Source: Basfia succiniciproducens (GTDB taxonomy: Bacteria; Pseudomonadota; Gammaproteobacteria; Enterobacterales; Pasteurellaceae). Taken from it: 64,000 bases of DNA. The position numbers were made by a program, and so were the translations under genes. Location: contig NZ_CP015031.1 of the NCBI RefSeq assembly GCF_011455875.1, positions 558,001-622,000 of the forward strand, read 5' to 3'. The notes beneath the pieces were generated by a model. The model saw only the letters and a program-made list of their open reading frames with translations. It searched no databases and was not told the DNA's origin. Shown in pieces: positions 19,541-28,712 of the stretch (position 1 is the first letter of the stretch; every line of letters begins with the position of its first letter).

Positions 19541-20536
19541 CTATTTGAAATGATCAAAGCTATGTATCGATAGGTTAACCTCTTGCTTATAACGTTGCAA
19601 GCGAATGACCGGATTATCCTCTGCCGCACAAATTTGTCCGACACAAGTATAAGGCACATTTAAGGGGGCAAGATATTGATCTAATTTTGTTTTATTTTCA
19701 TCGCTGACCGTAAAACAAAGTTCGTAATCTTCACCGCCTTGTAGCGCCATGAGTTCGGCTTTTTCTCGCCCGTAATAAGCGCTTAATTGCGGTGACAGGG
19801 GCAAATCTTCTAAATTTACCACCGCACTGACTTGGCTACGTTCAAGAATATGCATTAAATCGCCCATAAAGCCGTCGGAAATATCTAACGCCGCGTTGGC
19901 AAGACGATATTTCGCTAAGGTTTTCCCAAACTCAATGCGAGGAATGGGGTAAAGATTACGCTGAATAAAAAAATCTTCGTCAAAACCGACCGCACTTTTT
20001 TTGCCTTCATAAATATCCCGGTTCAGATAAAAACCGGCTAGCGCATCACCTAAAGTACCGGAAACATAAATCCAGTCGCCGATCTTCGCTTGATGACGGC
20101 AAAGGGCATAATCGCCGAGAAGACCTTGTGCGGTAATGGTAACGGTCGGAATTTCCCCTTTTGTGGTATCGCCGCCGATTAATGTCACATCATAGCGGTT
20201 TAGGATCTCAAACATGCCTTTGCTAAATTCGTTCAACCAATGAGAATCCGTTTTAGGTAAGGTGAGTGCAAGAGAAATCCAGGCAGGCGTCGCTCCCATG
20301 GCGGCAAGATCGCTTAAATTTGTGGCGACGGCTTTATAACCTAATGCGCGAGGAGGAATAGTCGGATAAAAATGAGAATTTTCAACCATGGTATCGGTGG
20401 TGACGGCTAAACGTTGATCAGCTTTCAGCTGAGTGATAGCGCAGTCATCACCAATAGAGAGGATAACATCTTGCCGGGGAATTTGTTTAGATAAAGCGAA
20501 ATATCGATTAATAAGATCAAATTCACCTTCAGCCAT
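19541..20536 (-). CDS. thiL: Thiamine-monophosphate kinase
   Basis: Phosphorylates thiamine phosphate to thiamine diphosphate. Its 331 residues (E. coli 325) carry the AIR synthase-like nucleotide motif SIGDDCAI (residues 27-34), TTDTMVENSHF, NLSDLAAMGA, GGDTTKG and DISDGFMGDL. It lies between nusB and pgpA as in E. coli. Confidence 0.96.
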   Translation of the reverse strand: MAEGEFDLINRYFALSKQIPRQDVILSIGDDCAITQLKADQRLAVTTDTMVENSHFYPTIPPRALGYKAVATNLSDLAAMGATPAWISLALTLPKTDSHWLNEFSKGMFEILNRYDVTLIGGDTTKGEIPTVTITAQGLLGDYALCRHQAKIGDWIYVSGTLGDALAGFYLNRDIYEGKKSAVGFDEDFFIQRNLYPIPRIEFGKTLAKYRLANAALDISDGFMGDLMHILERSQVSAVVNLEDLPLSPQLSAYYGREKAELMALQGGEDYELCFTVSDENKTKLDQYLAPLNVPYTCVGQICAAEDNPVIRLQRYKQEVNLSIHSFDHFK

Positions 20537-20559
20537 GGAAATTCCCCGAATAGATTATG

Positions 20560-20991
20560 TTATTTGCGTGCTAACGCCGGCGCGATTTTATCTAATACGC
20601 CATTGATATATTTATGGCTATCTTCCGCACCGAAGGTTTTTGCCACTTCAATGGCTTCATTAATCACTACTTTGTAAGGCACGTCCAATTCATATTTTAA
20701 TTCGTAAACCGATAAACGTAAGATTGCTTTTTCAATAGGATCTAATTCATCCGCACTACGATCCAAATAAGGTGCCATTGTACTGTCAACACTTGGAATA
20801 TTTTCAACGGTTTGACGGAAAAGTTTGCGGAAATAAGGCATATCCACACCTTTCATATCCTGATCGGTAACGAAAGATAACTCAACGGTTTCTACCGGAT
20901 TTTGCGAAATCTGAAAAGAATATAAGGCTTGAACCGCACATTCTCTCGCACGACGACGTGGTGACGGACGTTTTTTTATTTGTTCTGTCAT
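20560..20991 (-). CDS. nusB: Transcription antitermination factor NusB
   Basis: Binds boxA RNA with NusE (S10) in rRNA antitermination. Its 143 residues show the N-terminal [18 protein letters not shown] and C-terminal [17 protein letters not shown]...[11 protein letters not shown] signatures. It begins 9 bases after ribH. Confidence 0.97.
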   Translation of the reverse strand: MTEQIKKRPSPRRRARECAVQALYSFQISQNPVETVELSFVTDQDMKGVDMPYFRKLFRQTVENIPSVDSTMAPYLDRSADELDPIEKAILRLSVYELKYELDVPYKVVINEAIEVAKTFGAEDSHKYINGVLDKIAPALARK

Positions 20992-21000
20992 AACTGTCTC

Positions 21001-21471
21001 TTATGCGTTGATTTGAGCTAATAAATTAACCATTTCCAGCGCAACTAATGCCGCTTCAGCCCCTTTATTACCGGATTTTGTGCCGGCACGATCAATTGCT
21101 TGCTCAATGTTTTCAGTAGTTAAAACGCCGAAAGCAACCGGAACGTTTGATTCTAACGAAACATGACCGATACCGTTGCTTGCACCGCCGGCGACATATT
21201 CAAAATGCGCTGTACCACCGCGAATAACCGTACCTAACGCTACGATGGCGTCATATTTTTTGCTGTCCGCTAAACGGCGAACCGCTAATGGTAATTCGTA
21301 AGCGCCCGGTACGCGTACCAGTGTAATATTCTCATCTTTTACCTGGCCAATACGTTTTAGCGCATCAACGGCGCCTTCTACTAAACTATCATTAATAAAA
21401 CTGTTAAAACGAGCGACAACAACGGCAACTTTTGCATTTGGCGCTGCCAAACCACCTTCTAATACTTTCAT
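21001..21471 (-). CDS. ribH: 6,7-dimethyl-8-ribityllumazine synthase
   Basis: The penultimate enzyme of riboflavin synthesis, usually a 60-mer shell. Its 156 residues match E. coli RibE (RibH) with [37 protein letters not shown] and the catalytic loop VPVAFGVLT. It is first in the run ribH-nusB-thiL-pgpA. I see no FMN riboswitch upstream. Confidence 0.97.
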   Translation of the reverse strand: MKVLEGGLAAPNAKVAVVVARFNSFINDSLVEGAVDALKRIGQVKDENITLVRVPGAYELPLAVRRLADSKKYDAIVALGTVIRGGTAHFEYVAGGASNGIGHVSLESNVPVAFGVLTTENIEQAIDRAGTKSGNKGAEAALVALEMVNLLAQINA

Positions 21472-21688
21472 ATTCTTTCCTATTAAAATGGACGGGATAA
21501 ATTAGTTGGCGATTCTAACATAGAAATTCCCTTTTTTCAGTATTATTCCGCATTATTGCAATAAGATCTGAACAGACTTTAATCTAATTATTGTAAATTT
21601 TTCAAAACACCGTAAAAAAATAATTACATTAATAAAAATACAAGTTAGAATGCTGCACATTATTTTAACTTTAAACAGGAAATTTAAG

Positions 21689-22900
21689 ATGAAAAATAAA
21701 ACCTTTGGGAGCGCTTTACTTGTAGCGGGAACGACAATTGGCGCCGGTATGCTAGCCATGCCGCTGACTTCTGCGGAAATGGGTTTTACTTACACCATGG
21801 CTCTATTATTTTTATTATGGATTTTGCTTTCTTACAGCGCATTACTTTTTGTTGAAGTGTATCAAACCGTACAGCGTAAAGATGCGGGAATCGCCACCCT
21901 TGCCGAACAATATTTTGGCATGGTAGGCCGGGTTCTCGCTACCTTGTCGCTTGTTATTTTTATGTATGCGATTCTTTCGGCTTATGTGACCGGCGGCGGT
22001 TCGTTATTAGCCGGTGTTTTACCGTTTTTAGGGGAACATGCCGCACCGATTTCTATTATTGCATTCACTGTGATTTTAGGGATTTTTATTGTTATCAGTA
22101 CAGGTGCGGTAGATGGGCTGACCCGCTTATTGTTTATGATTAAACTCGTCGCATTTGTGCTTGTATTGACTATGATGTTGCCTCTTGTTCAAGGTGAAAA
22201 TTTAATGGCGATGCCACTGAAAGAGTTCTTAATTATTTCCGCAAGCCCGGTTTTTTTCACTTCTTTCGGCTTCCACGTAATTATTCCTAGTATTAATAAT
22301 TACTTAGACGGCGATATTAAGCGCCTGCGTGCGGCGATTATCGGCGGTACGGCGCTTCCGTTAGTTGCGTATATTTTGTGGCAAATGGCAACACACGGCG
22401 TATTCCCTCAGGTTAAGTTTGTCGAGATCATCAATAATGATCCGACTTTAAACGGTTTGGTTGATGCCACTTACCACGTGACGGGAAGTAATTTAATCAG
22501 CGGTTCAGTGCGTTTATTTTCGACACTTGCCTTAGTTACCTCATTCCTGGGCGTTTCCTTATCGTTATTTGATTGCTTAGACGATTTATTAAAACGTATC
22601 AACATTAAAGCCGGTCGCCTTGCATTAGGCGTATTAACTTTCTTACCGCCTCTCGCTTTTGCATTATTTTATCCGGAAGGCTTTATTGCCGCGTTAGGTT
22701 ATGCCGGTCAAATGTTCACTTTCTACGGTTTAGTACTACCGGTCGGTCTTGCATGGCGAGCAAGAAAACTGCATCCGAATCTCCCGTATCGAGTAATCGG
22801 TGGAAACTTAACCCTATTAATCGCGTTATTGCTGGGCTTACTCATCATGAACGTCCCGTTCCTAATTGAAGGCGGATATTTACCAAAAGTAATAGGCTAG
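21689..22900 (+). CDS. tyrP: Tyrosine-specific transport protein
   Basis: A proton-coupled aromatic amino acid permease of the HAAAP family with 11 predicted membrane segments; 403 residues, the same as E. coli TyrP. Signatures are GSALLVAGTTIGAGMLAMPL (residues 6-25), FTSFGFHVIIPSI and FLPPLAFALFYPEGF. An open frame extends 13 codons upstream, but the ATG at 21689 follows an AGGAAA site and matches family N-termini (MKNKTFGSALL). A terminator follows directly. Confidence 0.94.
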   Translation: MKNKTFGSALLVAGTTIGAGMLAMPLTSAEMGFTYTMALLFLLWILLSYSALLFVEVYQTVQRKDAGIATLAEQYFGMVGRVLATLSLVIFMYAILSAYVTGGGSLLAGVLPFLGEHAAPISIIAFTVILGIFIVISTGAVDGLTRLLFMIKLVAFVLVLTMMLPLVQGENLMAMPLKEFLIISASPVFFTSFGFHVIIPSINNYLDGDIKRLRAAIIGGTALPLVAYILWQMATHGVFPQVKFVEIINNDPTLNGLVDATYHVTGSNLISGSVRLFSTLALVTSFLGVSLSLFDCLDDLLKRINIKAGRLALGVLTFLPPLAFALFYPEGFIAALGYAGQMFTFYGLVLPVGLAWRARKLHPNLPYRVIGGNLTLLIALLLGLLIMNVPFLIEGGYLPKVIG

Positions 22901-22921
22901 CAGCATTTTTAAGATGGAATG

Positions 22922-22958
22922 AAAAAAGCCAGTCAGTTTTTCACTGACTGGCTTTTTT
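22922..22958. terminator. Bidirectional terminator between tyrP and the CRISPR locus
   Basis: GCCAGTCAGT (22928-22937) and ACTGACTGGC (22943-22952) form a 10-bp stem with A-run and T-run on either side. It ends tyrP from the left and could end the CRISPR transcript from the right. Confidence 0.85.
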
Positions 22959-23067
22959 CGTTAGAGCAAAGAACTTTTCCTGTTTTCTGTCATTATAGTT
23001 TCTAATTTTAGTTTCCTTTTTGTAAGAACGAAAAAGTGCGGTCGAAAAATTACAAAATTTACAGAGG

Positions 23068-23093
23068 GCATTTATGCTCGGGTAAGAGCAGAG
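23068..23093 (-). repeat. Degenerate leader-distal CRISPR repeat
   Basis: This stretch keeps the repeat's stem and tail (GCTC...AAGAGCAGAG against GCTCTC...GAGAGCGGAG) with a 2-base deletion and several changes. It ends 33 bases before the first perfect repeat, the usual spacer length. It marks the oldest end of the array, opposite the leader. Confidence 0.75.
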
Positions 23094-23126
23094 GACGATG
23101 AAATTCGAGTCCGCTATAGCGGATGT

Positions 23127-24353
23127 GTTTCAATTCACGCTCTCGTGTGAGAGCGGAGCGCTGCGGCTACTTTGCGCATTTCCGCAAATTTCGGTTTCAA
23201 TTCACGCTCTCGTGTGAGAGCGGAGAAATGACCCCCTTTTTTGTGGGCAAATGAGGGATGTTTCAATTCACGCTCTCGTGTGAGAGCGGAGCTTCTGCTG
23301 ATGAGCAGCTTCGAATGGATGTCGAGTTTCAATTCACGCTCTCGTGTGAGAGCGGAGGTAAGTTACATCACGACAGTACAAAGCAAAAAGCAGTTTCAAT
23401 TCACGCTCTCGTGTGAGAGCGGAGAAAAATAATGTGGATGGTGGGGAGTATCGAGAAGTTTCAATTCACGCTCTCGTGTGAGAGCGGAGAATTGTGGACG
23501 CCGATTTTTATGCCTTGAACGGATGTTTCAATTCACGCTCTCGTGTGAGAGCGGAGGATCGCATAACACGCCTACGCTTAACTATCGGCGTGTTTCAATT
23601 CACGCTCTCGTGTGAGAGCGGAGATTTTCTTTCACCTTTGGCGGATTAGCCTTGAAACGTTTCAATTCACGCTCTCGTGTGAGAGCGGAGGTCCCGATAA
23701 AACCGATCATTGTGCCAGCAAAGCTCGAGTTTCAATTCACGCTCTCGTGTGAGAGCGGAGTTACAACAAGCGGCAACTAAACTACTTGAGCGCGTTTCAA
23801 TTCACGCTCTCGTGTGAGAGCGGAGAACAGCGGCTACCGACACTATCACTTTTGCTGATGTTTCAATTCACGCTCTCGTGTGAGAGCGGAGGCCGCCGAG
23901 CCGTACGGACAATACCATCAAGCCGGTTTCAATTCACGCTCTCGTGTGAGAGCGGAGTTTGCAAGGAGCACGGAAAATTTTTAGGCGTGTGGTTTCAATT
24001 CACGCTCTCGTGTGAGAGCGGAGCATCATAAGTTTCAACACCTTGTGAAATAATTAAAGTTTCAATTCACGCTCTCGTGTGAGAGCGGAGTTGCTCTAAT
24101 GATGGCAATTGGTCGCATTATGTTGTTTCAATTCACGCTCTCGTGTGAGAGCGGAGAATTACACGCCACGACCTAAAGCGACAGGCGCGGGTTTCAATTC
24201 ACGCTCTCGTGTGAGAGCGGAGGCATTGACTATGTCAAAGCGCATCTTGCTGTGGTGTTTCAATTCACGCTCTCGTGTGAGAGCGGAGCTAATTTTTCCA
24301 ACTGATTATCAAAATTAATTTGTTTCAATTCACGCTCTCGTGTGAGAGCGGAG
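23127..24353 (-). CRISPR. Type I-C CRISPR array, 19 perfect repeats, 18 spacers (19 with the degenerate end)
   Basis: Nineteen identical 32-base repeats start on the plus strand with GTTTCAATTCACGC and end with GAGAGCGGAG, with a GCTCTC/GAGAGC hairpin. Repeat starts are 23127, 23194, 23260, 23326, 23393, 23458, 23525, 23592, 23659, 23729, 23794, 23860, 23926, 23992, 24059, 24125, 24191, 24257 and 24322. Spacers are 33-38 bases, mostly 34-35, and all distinct. The type I-C handle ATTGAAAC lies at the 3' end on the minus strand, so transcription runs leftward from a leader next to cas2, the same direction as the cas genes. The lack of repeat decay except at the far end suggests recent activity. 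No spacer source could be assigned. Confidence 0.98.
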
Positions 24354-24537
24354 AGCCTTAACTAGGAAGGCTCATTATATCTAGCTTGAAAATAGCCATT
24401 TCGCTAACCAGGCTGAATATAACGGCTTAAAGTATAGCAAGAAATATAGTTATTTTCTAACTGATTAAAAATATAAGAAAAAATAAATGCGCTAATAAAC
24501 TAGGGAATTGATGAGAACTACTGGTTAGCGAACGTGT
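24354..24537 (-). promoter_or_regulatory. CRISPR leader region
   Basis: A 184-base AT-rich stretch between the cas2 stop and the leader-proximal repeat (24322-24353). It contains a small hairpin AGCCTT/AAGGCT beside the first repeat (24354-24372) and a perfect 12-bp inverted repeat TTCGCTAACCAG (24400-24411) / CTGGTTAGCGAA (24521-24532). It should hold the array promoter and integration signals; I cannot pick the promoter with confidence. Confidence 0.7.
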
Positions 24538-24831
24538 TTAGATAATTAAAATATCTCTAAACATATCAATGGCACGTTTTGCTCCGTAATGTTCGACTCG
24601 ATGTTTCCATTTACTTCCAAGTTGGTAAAAACGTAAACTATCGGTTTCTTTGTCGTAGGTATTAAGTAACTTATCTTTTAATTCGACCCATTGCGCGGGT
24701 GTCACTTCACACTCAAACACAGAGTATTGTACGCGTATTCCGTAATCTAAACAATGCTTTGCAATATGACGTAATCGACGTTCTCCGCCTTCATTTTCTA
24801 ATGACACATCATATGTAATTAAAATCATCAT
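24538..24831 (-). CDS. cas2: CRISPR-associated endoribonuclease Cas2 (type I-C)
   Basis: A 97-residue ferredoxin-fold protein that bridges two Cas1 dimers in the spacer integration complex. The conserved Asp8 lies in MMILITYDVS, with RLRHIAKHCLDYGIRVQYSVFECEV following, typical of the I-C branch. The ATG at 24831 has a second Met directly after. It is the last cas gene, 184 bases before the first repeat. A hairpin made from inverted uptake sequences separates it from cas1. Confidence 0.95.
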   Translation of the reverse strand: MMILITYDVSLENEGGERRLRHIAKHCLDYGIRVQYSVFECEVTPAQWVELKDKLLNTYDKETDSLRFYQLGSKWKHRVEHYGAKRAIDMFRDILII

Positions 24832-24856
24832 AAGGTTTTCTCCTTAGAAAATTTAT

Positions 24857-24900
24857 AAAAAAATGACCGCACTTTGATGAGAAATCAAATTAAAGTGCGG
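24857..24900 (-). terminator. Uptake-sequence hairpin between cas1 and cas2
   Basis: CCGCACTTT (24867-24875, extended by GAT) pairs with AAAGTGCGG (24892-24900, preceded by ATCA). On the minus strand it is followed by TCATTTTTTTA, so it has the form of an intrinsic terminator downstream of cas1. It could reduce cas2 and array read-through. Confidence 0.6.
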
Positions 24901-24937
24901 AACAAATTTAAGAAATCCAAATTGTTAAAGAACAAAC

Positions 24938-25951
24938 TTAGCGCATTAAAAACGGCGGATATTCAGCTAAATCGCCGCGTAAATGGCGCGCTAGCAGCAT
25001 CGCCTGAATATAAGGCAAAAGACCGATTTCCACTTCTTCCTGCAAAAACGGATGGACGATTTTTTCCTGTTTTTTCGCCTGCAAACTTTGAAACAACAGC
25101 CTGCGCGCTTCAGGCTTCATATTCACCGCACCGCCGACTTCGGTAACAAAATCCTGCGGCTTAATTTGACCTCGGTTAATCAGCGATAGTACCATTCTGT
25201 CCACCCACCAGGCACGAAATTCTTCGAGGAGGTCTTGCGCCAGACTATCTCGACCGGGACGATCGGCGTGTAGAAAACCTACTTGCGGATCCAAGCCCAC
25301 ACCTTGCAGCGCACCACTGATGTCTTTGCCTAAAATGCTGTATAAAAATGACAATAACGCATTCACGCCATCGCGCGGTGGGCGGCGGTTGCGGCCGTCA
25401 AAACCAAAACCGTTTTTTTCCGCCAGCAAATGTTGAAACACACCGAAATAGCGGGCAGCGGCATCGCCTTCAATACCACGAATTAAATCCAGATTTTCTG
25501 CTCGTTTTAACTGCTGCAAACTGAAATTCAGTGCCATAACGGCTGCCTGTACTTCCTCATGTTCACCGTGATTACGTAAACGACGCTGCAACACCCGTTT
25601 AGCCGACTGGATTTTTGCCGCGATGATATTACGTGCGATAGGGATAGGATTTTGTTCGGAAATACGATATTGAGCGCGGCGCAATAGCACATTACCACTT
25701 TGCCGACCTTGCAACCGCCCTAAATAACGCCCTGTTTCAGTGAAAAAAGCCAGATTAACGTTATTTTCACCACAAAACCCCATTAAAAACGGCGACACTA
25801 ACACATTCCCAAAACAGAAAATATGCCCGATAGAATGCACCGGTAATTGAGCCACTTTCTTTCTATCTTGCTCCACCACCAAGGTTTCTCGTTCTTTATG
25901 TAAGTAGCTACCTTGGGTAGTGATATAGAGGGTGTTTTGTAGTTTTCGCAT
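24938..25951 (-). CDS. cas1: CRISPR-associated endonuclease/integrase Cas1 (type I-C)
   Basis: A 337-residue metal-dependent integrase that inserts new spacers with Cas2. It has the I-C Cas1 layout: an N-terminal beta-domain beginning MRKLQNTLYITTQGSYLHKE, and a helical C-terminal domain with the conserved Glu in RGIEGDAAARYF and His/Asp set in VGFLHADRPGRDSLAQDLLEEFR. The ATG at 25951 follows a short gap that holds an uptake sequence. It is separated from cas4 by a RhuM-family gene, whereas cas4 and cas1 are normally adjacent in type I-C. Confidence 0.96.
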   Translation of the reverse strand: MRKLQNTLYITTQGSYLHKERETLVVEQDRKKVAQLPVHSIGHIFCFGNVLVSPFLMGFCGENNVNLAFFTETGRYLGRLQGRQSGNVLLRRAQYRISEQNPIPIARNIIAAKIQSAKRVLQRRLRNHGEHEEVQAAVMALNFSLQQLKRAENLDLIRGIEGDAAARYFGVFQHLLAEKNGFGFDGRNRRPPRDGVNALLSFLYSILGKDISGALQGVGLDPQVGFLHADRPGRDSLAQDLLEEFRAWWVDRMVLSLINRGQIKPQDFVTEVGGAVNMKPEARRLLFQSLQAKKQEKIVHPFLQEEVEIGLLPYIQAMLLARHLRGDLAEYPPFLMR

Positions 25952-25985
25952 GGTTGAAAAACTCCGTAAAATTTGACCGCACTTT

Positions 25986-27017
25986 TTAATTCTCTTCCGA
26001 TTTTTTCAACAGACGATCGAAATCGCTTTCAAATAGCCTGTCCTGCACAATACGGTATTTTTCAAATTCGGTTTCCGCGTGTAACTTTGCCTGTTCGTGT
26101 GAAATTTTTCCCGGACCGGTCAATATTTCATTGCCGTTAAACTCAAGAAAACCGTCCAGCCGTTTTGCCCAATCCTGCATGGACATCGGAATTTTCCGCA
26201 TCGCCTGAAGCTCGGCAAAATCCAGATAAAGCGACACAATACGTTCCAGATAATCCAGCTCTTGCGGATTGAGATAATTTTTGGCAACCGCAACATCGGA
26301 ACGGATAATTTTTCCATGCGGCGCGGATTCCCAATGTGTTAAGCCCATATGCTGTTTATCGGCATTGGCGCGCGCGACAATCAGTTCTGCAGCGGTATGA
26401 CGGTGCACCGCCCAATGCAGCTTGTTTTGCACCAACGCAAAAAAATCACGTGTAGTGGAAGCATGCTCATCATAATCAAAGGCTGTGGCATACAAATCGG
26501 TTACTTTTTGATAAAACTTACGTTCGGAAAGGCGGATTTCACGAATATATTCCAACTGCCGCTCAAAATATTCATCCGTGAACATATGGCCTTTTTTCAA
26601 CCGATCCACATCCATCGTCCAGCCTTGGATGGTGTAGTCCTTCACAATCTGTCCTGCCCATTTGCGAAACTGCACCGCCCGCGCATTATTGATTTTAAAT
26701 CCCACGGCAACAATGGCTTGCAAATTATAGTGCTTGGTGCGGTACTGCTTACCGTCATCCGCAGTTATTAAGTAATCCTTAATAACTGCCTCGGGCAATA
26801 GCTCACCATCATCAAAAATCCGTTTCAGATGCTGATTAATAGCAGGCACAGACACGTCATACAGTGTTGCCATCATCTTCTGTGTCAACCAGATATTTTC
26901 ATTTTCATAACGCATTTCCATCGACTGTGCCGAACCGCCCGTTGCCGCCACAAAGGTCAGATACTCCGCCGCCGAAGAGCGGGTAGTGGACAGTTCACTT
27001 TGGGATTTATTCTTCAT
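25986..27017 (-). CDS. RhuM-family protein inserted in the cas operon
   Basis: A 343-residue protein of the Virulence_RhuM family (named after Salmonella RhuM). The N-terminus (TTRSSAAEYLTFVAATGG, then ENIWLTQKMMATLYDV) is the family core and looks like a DNA-binding or regulatory fold; a middle part WAGQIVKDYTIQGWTMD and a charged C-terminal region (ISHEQAKLHAETEFEKY...FESDFDRLLKKSEEN) follow. No catalytic motif is obvious to me. It lies between cas4 (33 bases upstream) and cas1 (34 bases downstream) on the same strand, so it is very likely cotranscribed with the cas genes. A broken paralogue lies between cas3 and cas5c. Molecular function is not established; RhuM genes are also seen in mobile and restriction-modification loci. 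Confidence 0.88.
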   Translation of the reverse strand: MKNKSQSELSTTRSSAAEYLTFVAATGGSAQSMEMRYENENIWLTQKMMATLYDVSVPAINQHLKRIFDDGELLPEAVIKDYLITADDGKQYRTKHYNLQAIVAVGFKINNARAVQFRKWAGQIVKDYTIQGWTMDVDRLKKGHMFTDEYFERQLEYIREIRLSERKFYQKVTDLYATAFDYDEHASTTRDFFALVQNKLHWAVHRHTAAELIVARANADKQHMGLTHWESAPHGKIIRSDVAVAKNYLNPQELDYLERIVSLYLDFAELQAMRKIPMSMQDWAKRLDGFLEFNGNEILTGPGKISHEQAKLHAETEFEKYRIVQDRLFESDFDRLLKKSEEN

Positions 27018-27050
27018 TTTTGTCTCTTTATTATTAGCAATCTGTATTGT

Positions 27051-27665
27051 TTAATTCTTCTGTTCATTAAACAACCCCACCACATATTTCCCCGATTTAT
27101 CCCTTTCCAACAACTTCGGCTGGCAAAGATCAACCAATGAGCAAGCCTTGCAGCTTTTAGAATAATTCGGTGGCGGGGTTATGCCGCTCTCCAGCAAGGT
27201 TTTAACTTCATTAATCACTTGCAAGGTTTTTTCGCGCAATTCCGTAGAGAAAATAACAGGATGGCGGTGGCGAGTTTGCATATACCATAATGCACCTTCC
27301 TCTACCTTTTTACCTGTCATTTCCTCCAAACATAAGGCTTGGGCACAGAGTTGGATTTCATCGGAAAGCTTCGGTTTTGGTTTACCACGTTTATATTCCA
27401 CCGGTTTTAACTTGCCAGTTTGTATTTCACACTCCACCATATCCAAAATACCGCTAATGCCTAACTGCTCGGCGGATACGTGAACACTTCGCTCAAAGCG
27501 TACGCCTTTGCGGGTTTCCGGTTCGCCGGAATCCACTCGTTCATGCAAAGCATTGCCTTGGGCGGTTAAAAAATTTTCCGCCCAAAGTTGCTCATTATGA
27601 ATTAACGCACACTGACGCGGGCAAAACGCATAATGTTGCAAAGCCGAAAGAGAAATTATCCGCAT
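27051..27665 (-). CDS. cas4: CRISPR-associated exonuclease Cas4
   Basis: A 204-residue RecB-like nuclease with an iron-sulfur cluster that trims prespacers and selects the PAM during adaptation. N-terminal Cys15 and Cys19 (AFCPRQCALIH) and C-terminal cysteines in CKACSLVDLCQP are the cluster ligands. The nuclease motif includes ILDMVECEIQTGKLKPVEYKRGKPK. The ATG at 27665 has a GGAGG site. It follows cas7c and precedes the RhuM gene. Confidence 0.95.
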   Translation of the reverse strand: MRIISLSALQHYAFCPRQCALIHNEQLWAENFLTAQGNALHERVDSGEPETRKGVRFERSVHVSAEQLGISGILDMVECEIQTGKLKPVEYKRGKPKPKLSDEIQLCAQALCLEEMTGKKVEEGALWYMQTRHRHPVIFSTELREKTLQVINEVKTLLESGITPPPNYSKSCKACSLVDLCQPKLLERDKSGKYVVGLFNEQKN

Positions 27666-27721
27666 ATCCGCCTCCTTATTCAGTTACAAGCGGTCGGTTT
27701 CTAGAGAAAATTTGCAAATTG

Positions 27722-28702
27722 TTAAAGCAACTCTTCTACAGTAATACCATTGAATTTATCTTTTTCAATCGAAATTTGATAATCCGCAAAGCCGGTTGCC
27801 GGTGTGCCGGATTCACCATTTATGCGTTCAACCTTAACCGAATCAAATAATTTATGTGCAGGTACGCTGCCCAACGCACTATCGTGTTTAAACACAATCA
27901 GTTTACGTGCCGCCATTTCCCCGCGAGCCGCCGAGCGATCGTGCTCAAACATTAACTGCAAGGCTTGCCATAATTTTTGTAGATCTTCTTCTGAAAAACC
28001 GGTTTTTGCCGCAAGATTTGCGGAGATAAAACCGTGTACGCGGTAGAGAGCGTAAGGCACAATGTATTTGCGTCCCATCATAGTATCTTTACCCTCTTCT
28101 TTTTCTGCTTCAGAAGTTACTGCCACTCGAGTAATACTTAATTCCAATGGCACAATAGGATCAATAGATTGAGCAAATGCTAACTGCACAGGACCACGAA
28201 CCTGTCCCGCCCTTTTGGCAATTTTACTTTTCTCTCCGTCGCTATCTGTCTCTTCTTTTTCTTTGCCTGTACTCATTACTGCCCCAAAGGTACGCACATC
28301 AAAGAAGTTCTCGCACATCCAATCTTGCGCAATATCTTCATAATGGCGTTTCGGCTTTGAAATGCCTTCTTCGCTATTATTCTTATTTTTTTTCTTTTTG
28401 TTTTTTTCGTACTCTTTCCAAGCTTTGAGGTTTTCAATGACTTCTTCACTTTCAGTATAAGCTCTCTCAATCTGAAGATTTAATACACTGTTCTCTCTAA
28501 CAAAAATCTCATAGCCAGCCTGACCTGATGAAGTCATATCCACAAAATTGCGGATTTTGCGCTTTAAGCATACATCGGTGACTAAGCCTTTACTTGATTC
28601 GGGATCAAGGCGAGGCATATTGCCGGCATCGGGGTCGCCGTTGGGATTACCGTTGGTAACATCAAAAAAATAGACAAATTCATAGCGGTTTTGAATAGAC
28701 AT
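27722..28702 (-). CDS. cas7c: Type I-C Cascade backbone subunit Cas7c (Csd2)
   Basis: The crRNA-coating subunit of the I-C Cascade, 326 residues. It starts [36 protein letters not shown], the classic Cas7/Csd2 N-terminus. A longer frame begins at 28726, overlapping cas8c, but AAGGAG sits 6 bases before the ATG at 28702 and the conserved sequence starts there. An odd Lys/Asn-rich run ([10 protein letters not shown], about residue 105) forms a flexible insert before [15 protein letters not shown]. It is downstream of cas8c by 10 bases. Confidence 0.95.
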   Translation of the reverse strand: MSIQNRYEFVYFFDVTNGNPNGDPDAGNMPRLDPESSKGLVTDVCLKRKIRNFVDMTSSGQAGYEIFVRENSVLNLQIERAYTESEEVIENLKAWKEYEKNKKKKNKNNSEEGISKPKRHYEDIAQDWMCENFFDVRTFGAVMSTGKEKEETDSDGEKSKIAKRAGQVRGPVQLAFAQSIDPIVPLELSITRVAVTSEAEKEEGKDTMMGRKYIVPYALYRVHGFISANLAAKTGFSEEDLQKLWQALQLMFEHDRSAARGEMAARKLIVFKHDSALGSVPAHKLFDSVKVERINGESGTPATGFADYQISIEKDKFNGITVEELL

Positions 28703-28712
28703 AATTAGCTCC

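Noticed and set aside
21591-21612. A TyrR box upstream of tyrP.
   Set aside because: Only one half-site (TGTAAA) is present; the second half does not match.
21472-21649. An FMN riboswitch upstream of ribH.
   Set aside because: None of the conserved FMN element segments are seen; the region is short and AT-rich.
24033-24048. A 16-base match between one spacer and the DASS carrier gene (16477-16492), suggesting self-targeting.
   Set aside because: The match is interior only (about spacer positions 11-26); the seed end does not match, so chance or irrelevance is more likely.
23135-24318. Several short reading frames across the repeat array, with recurring residues such as SRVRAE or FTLSCESG.
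   Set aside because: They are translations of the CRISPR repeat in different frames; they have no start sites or families.
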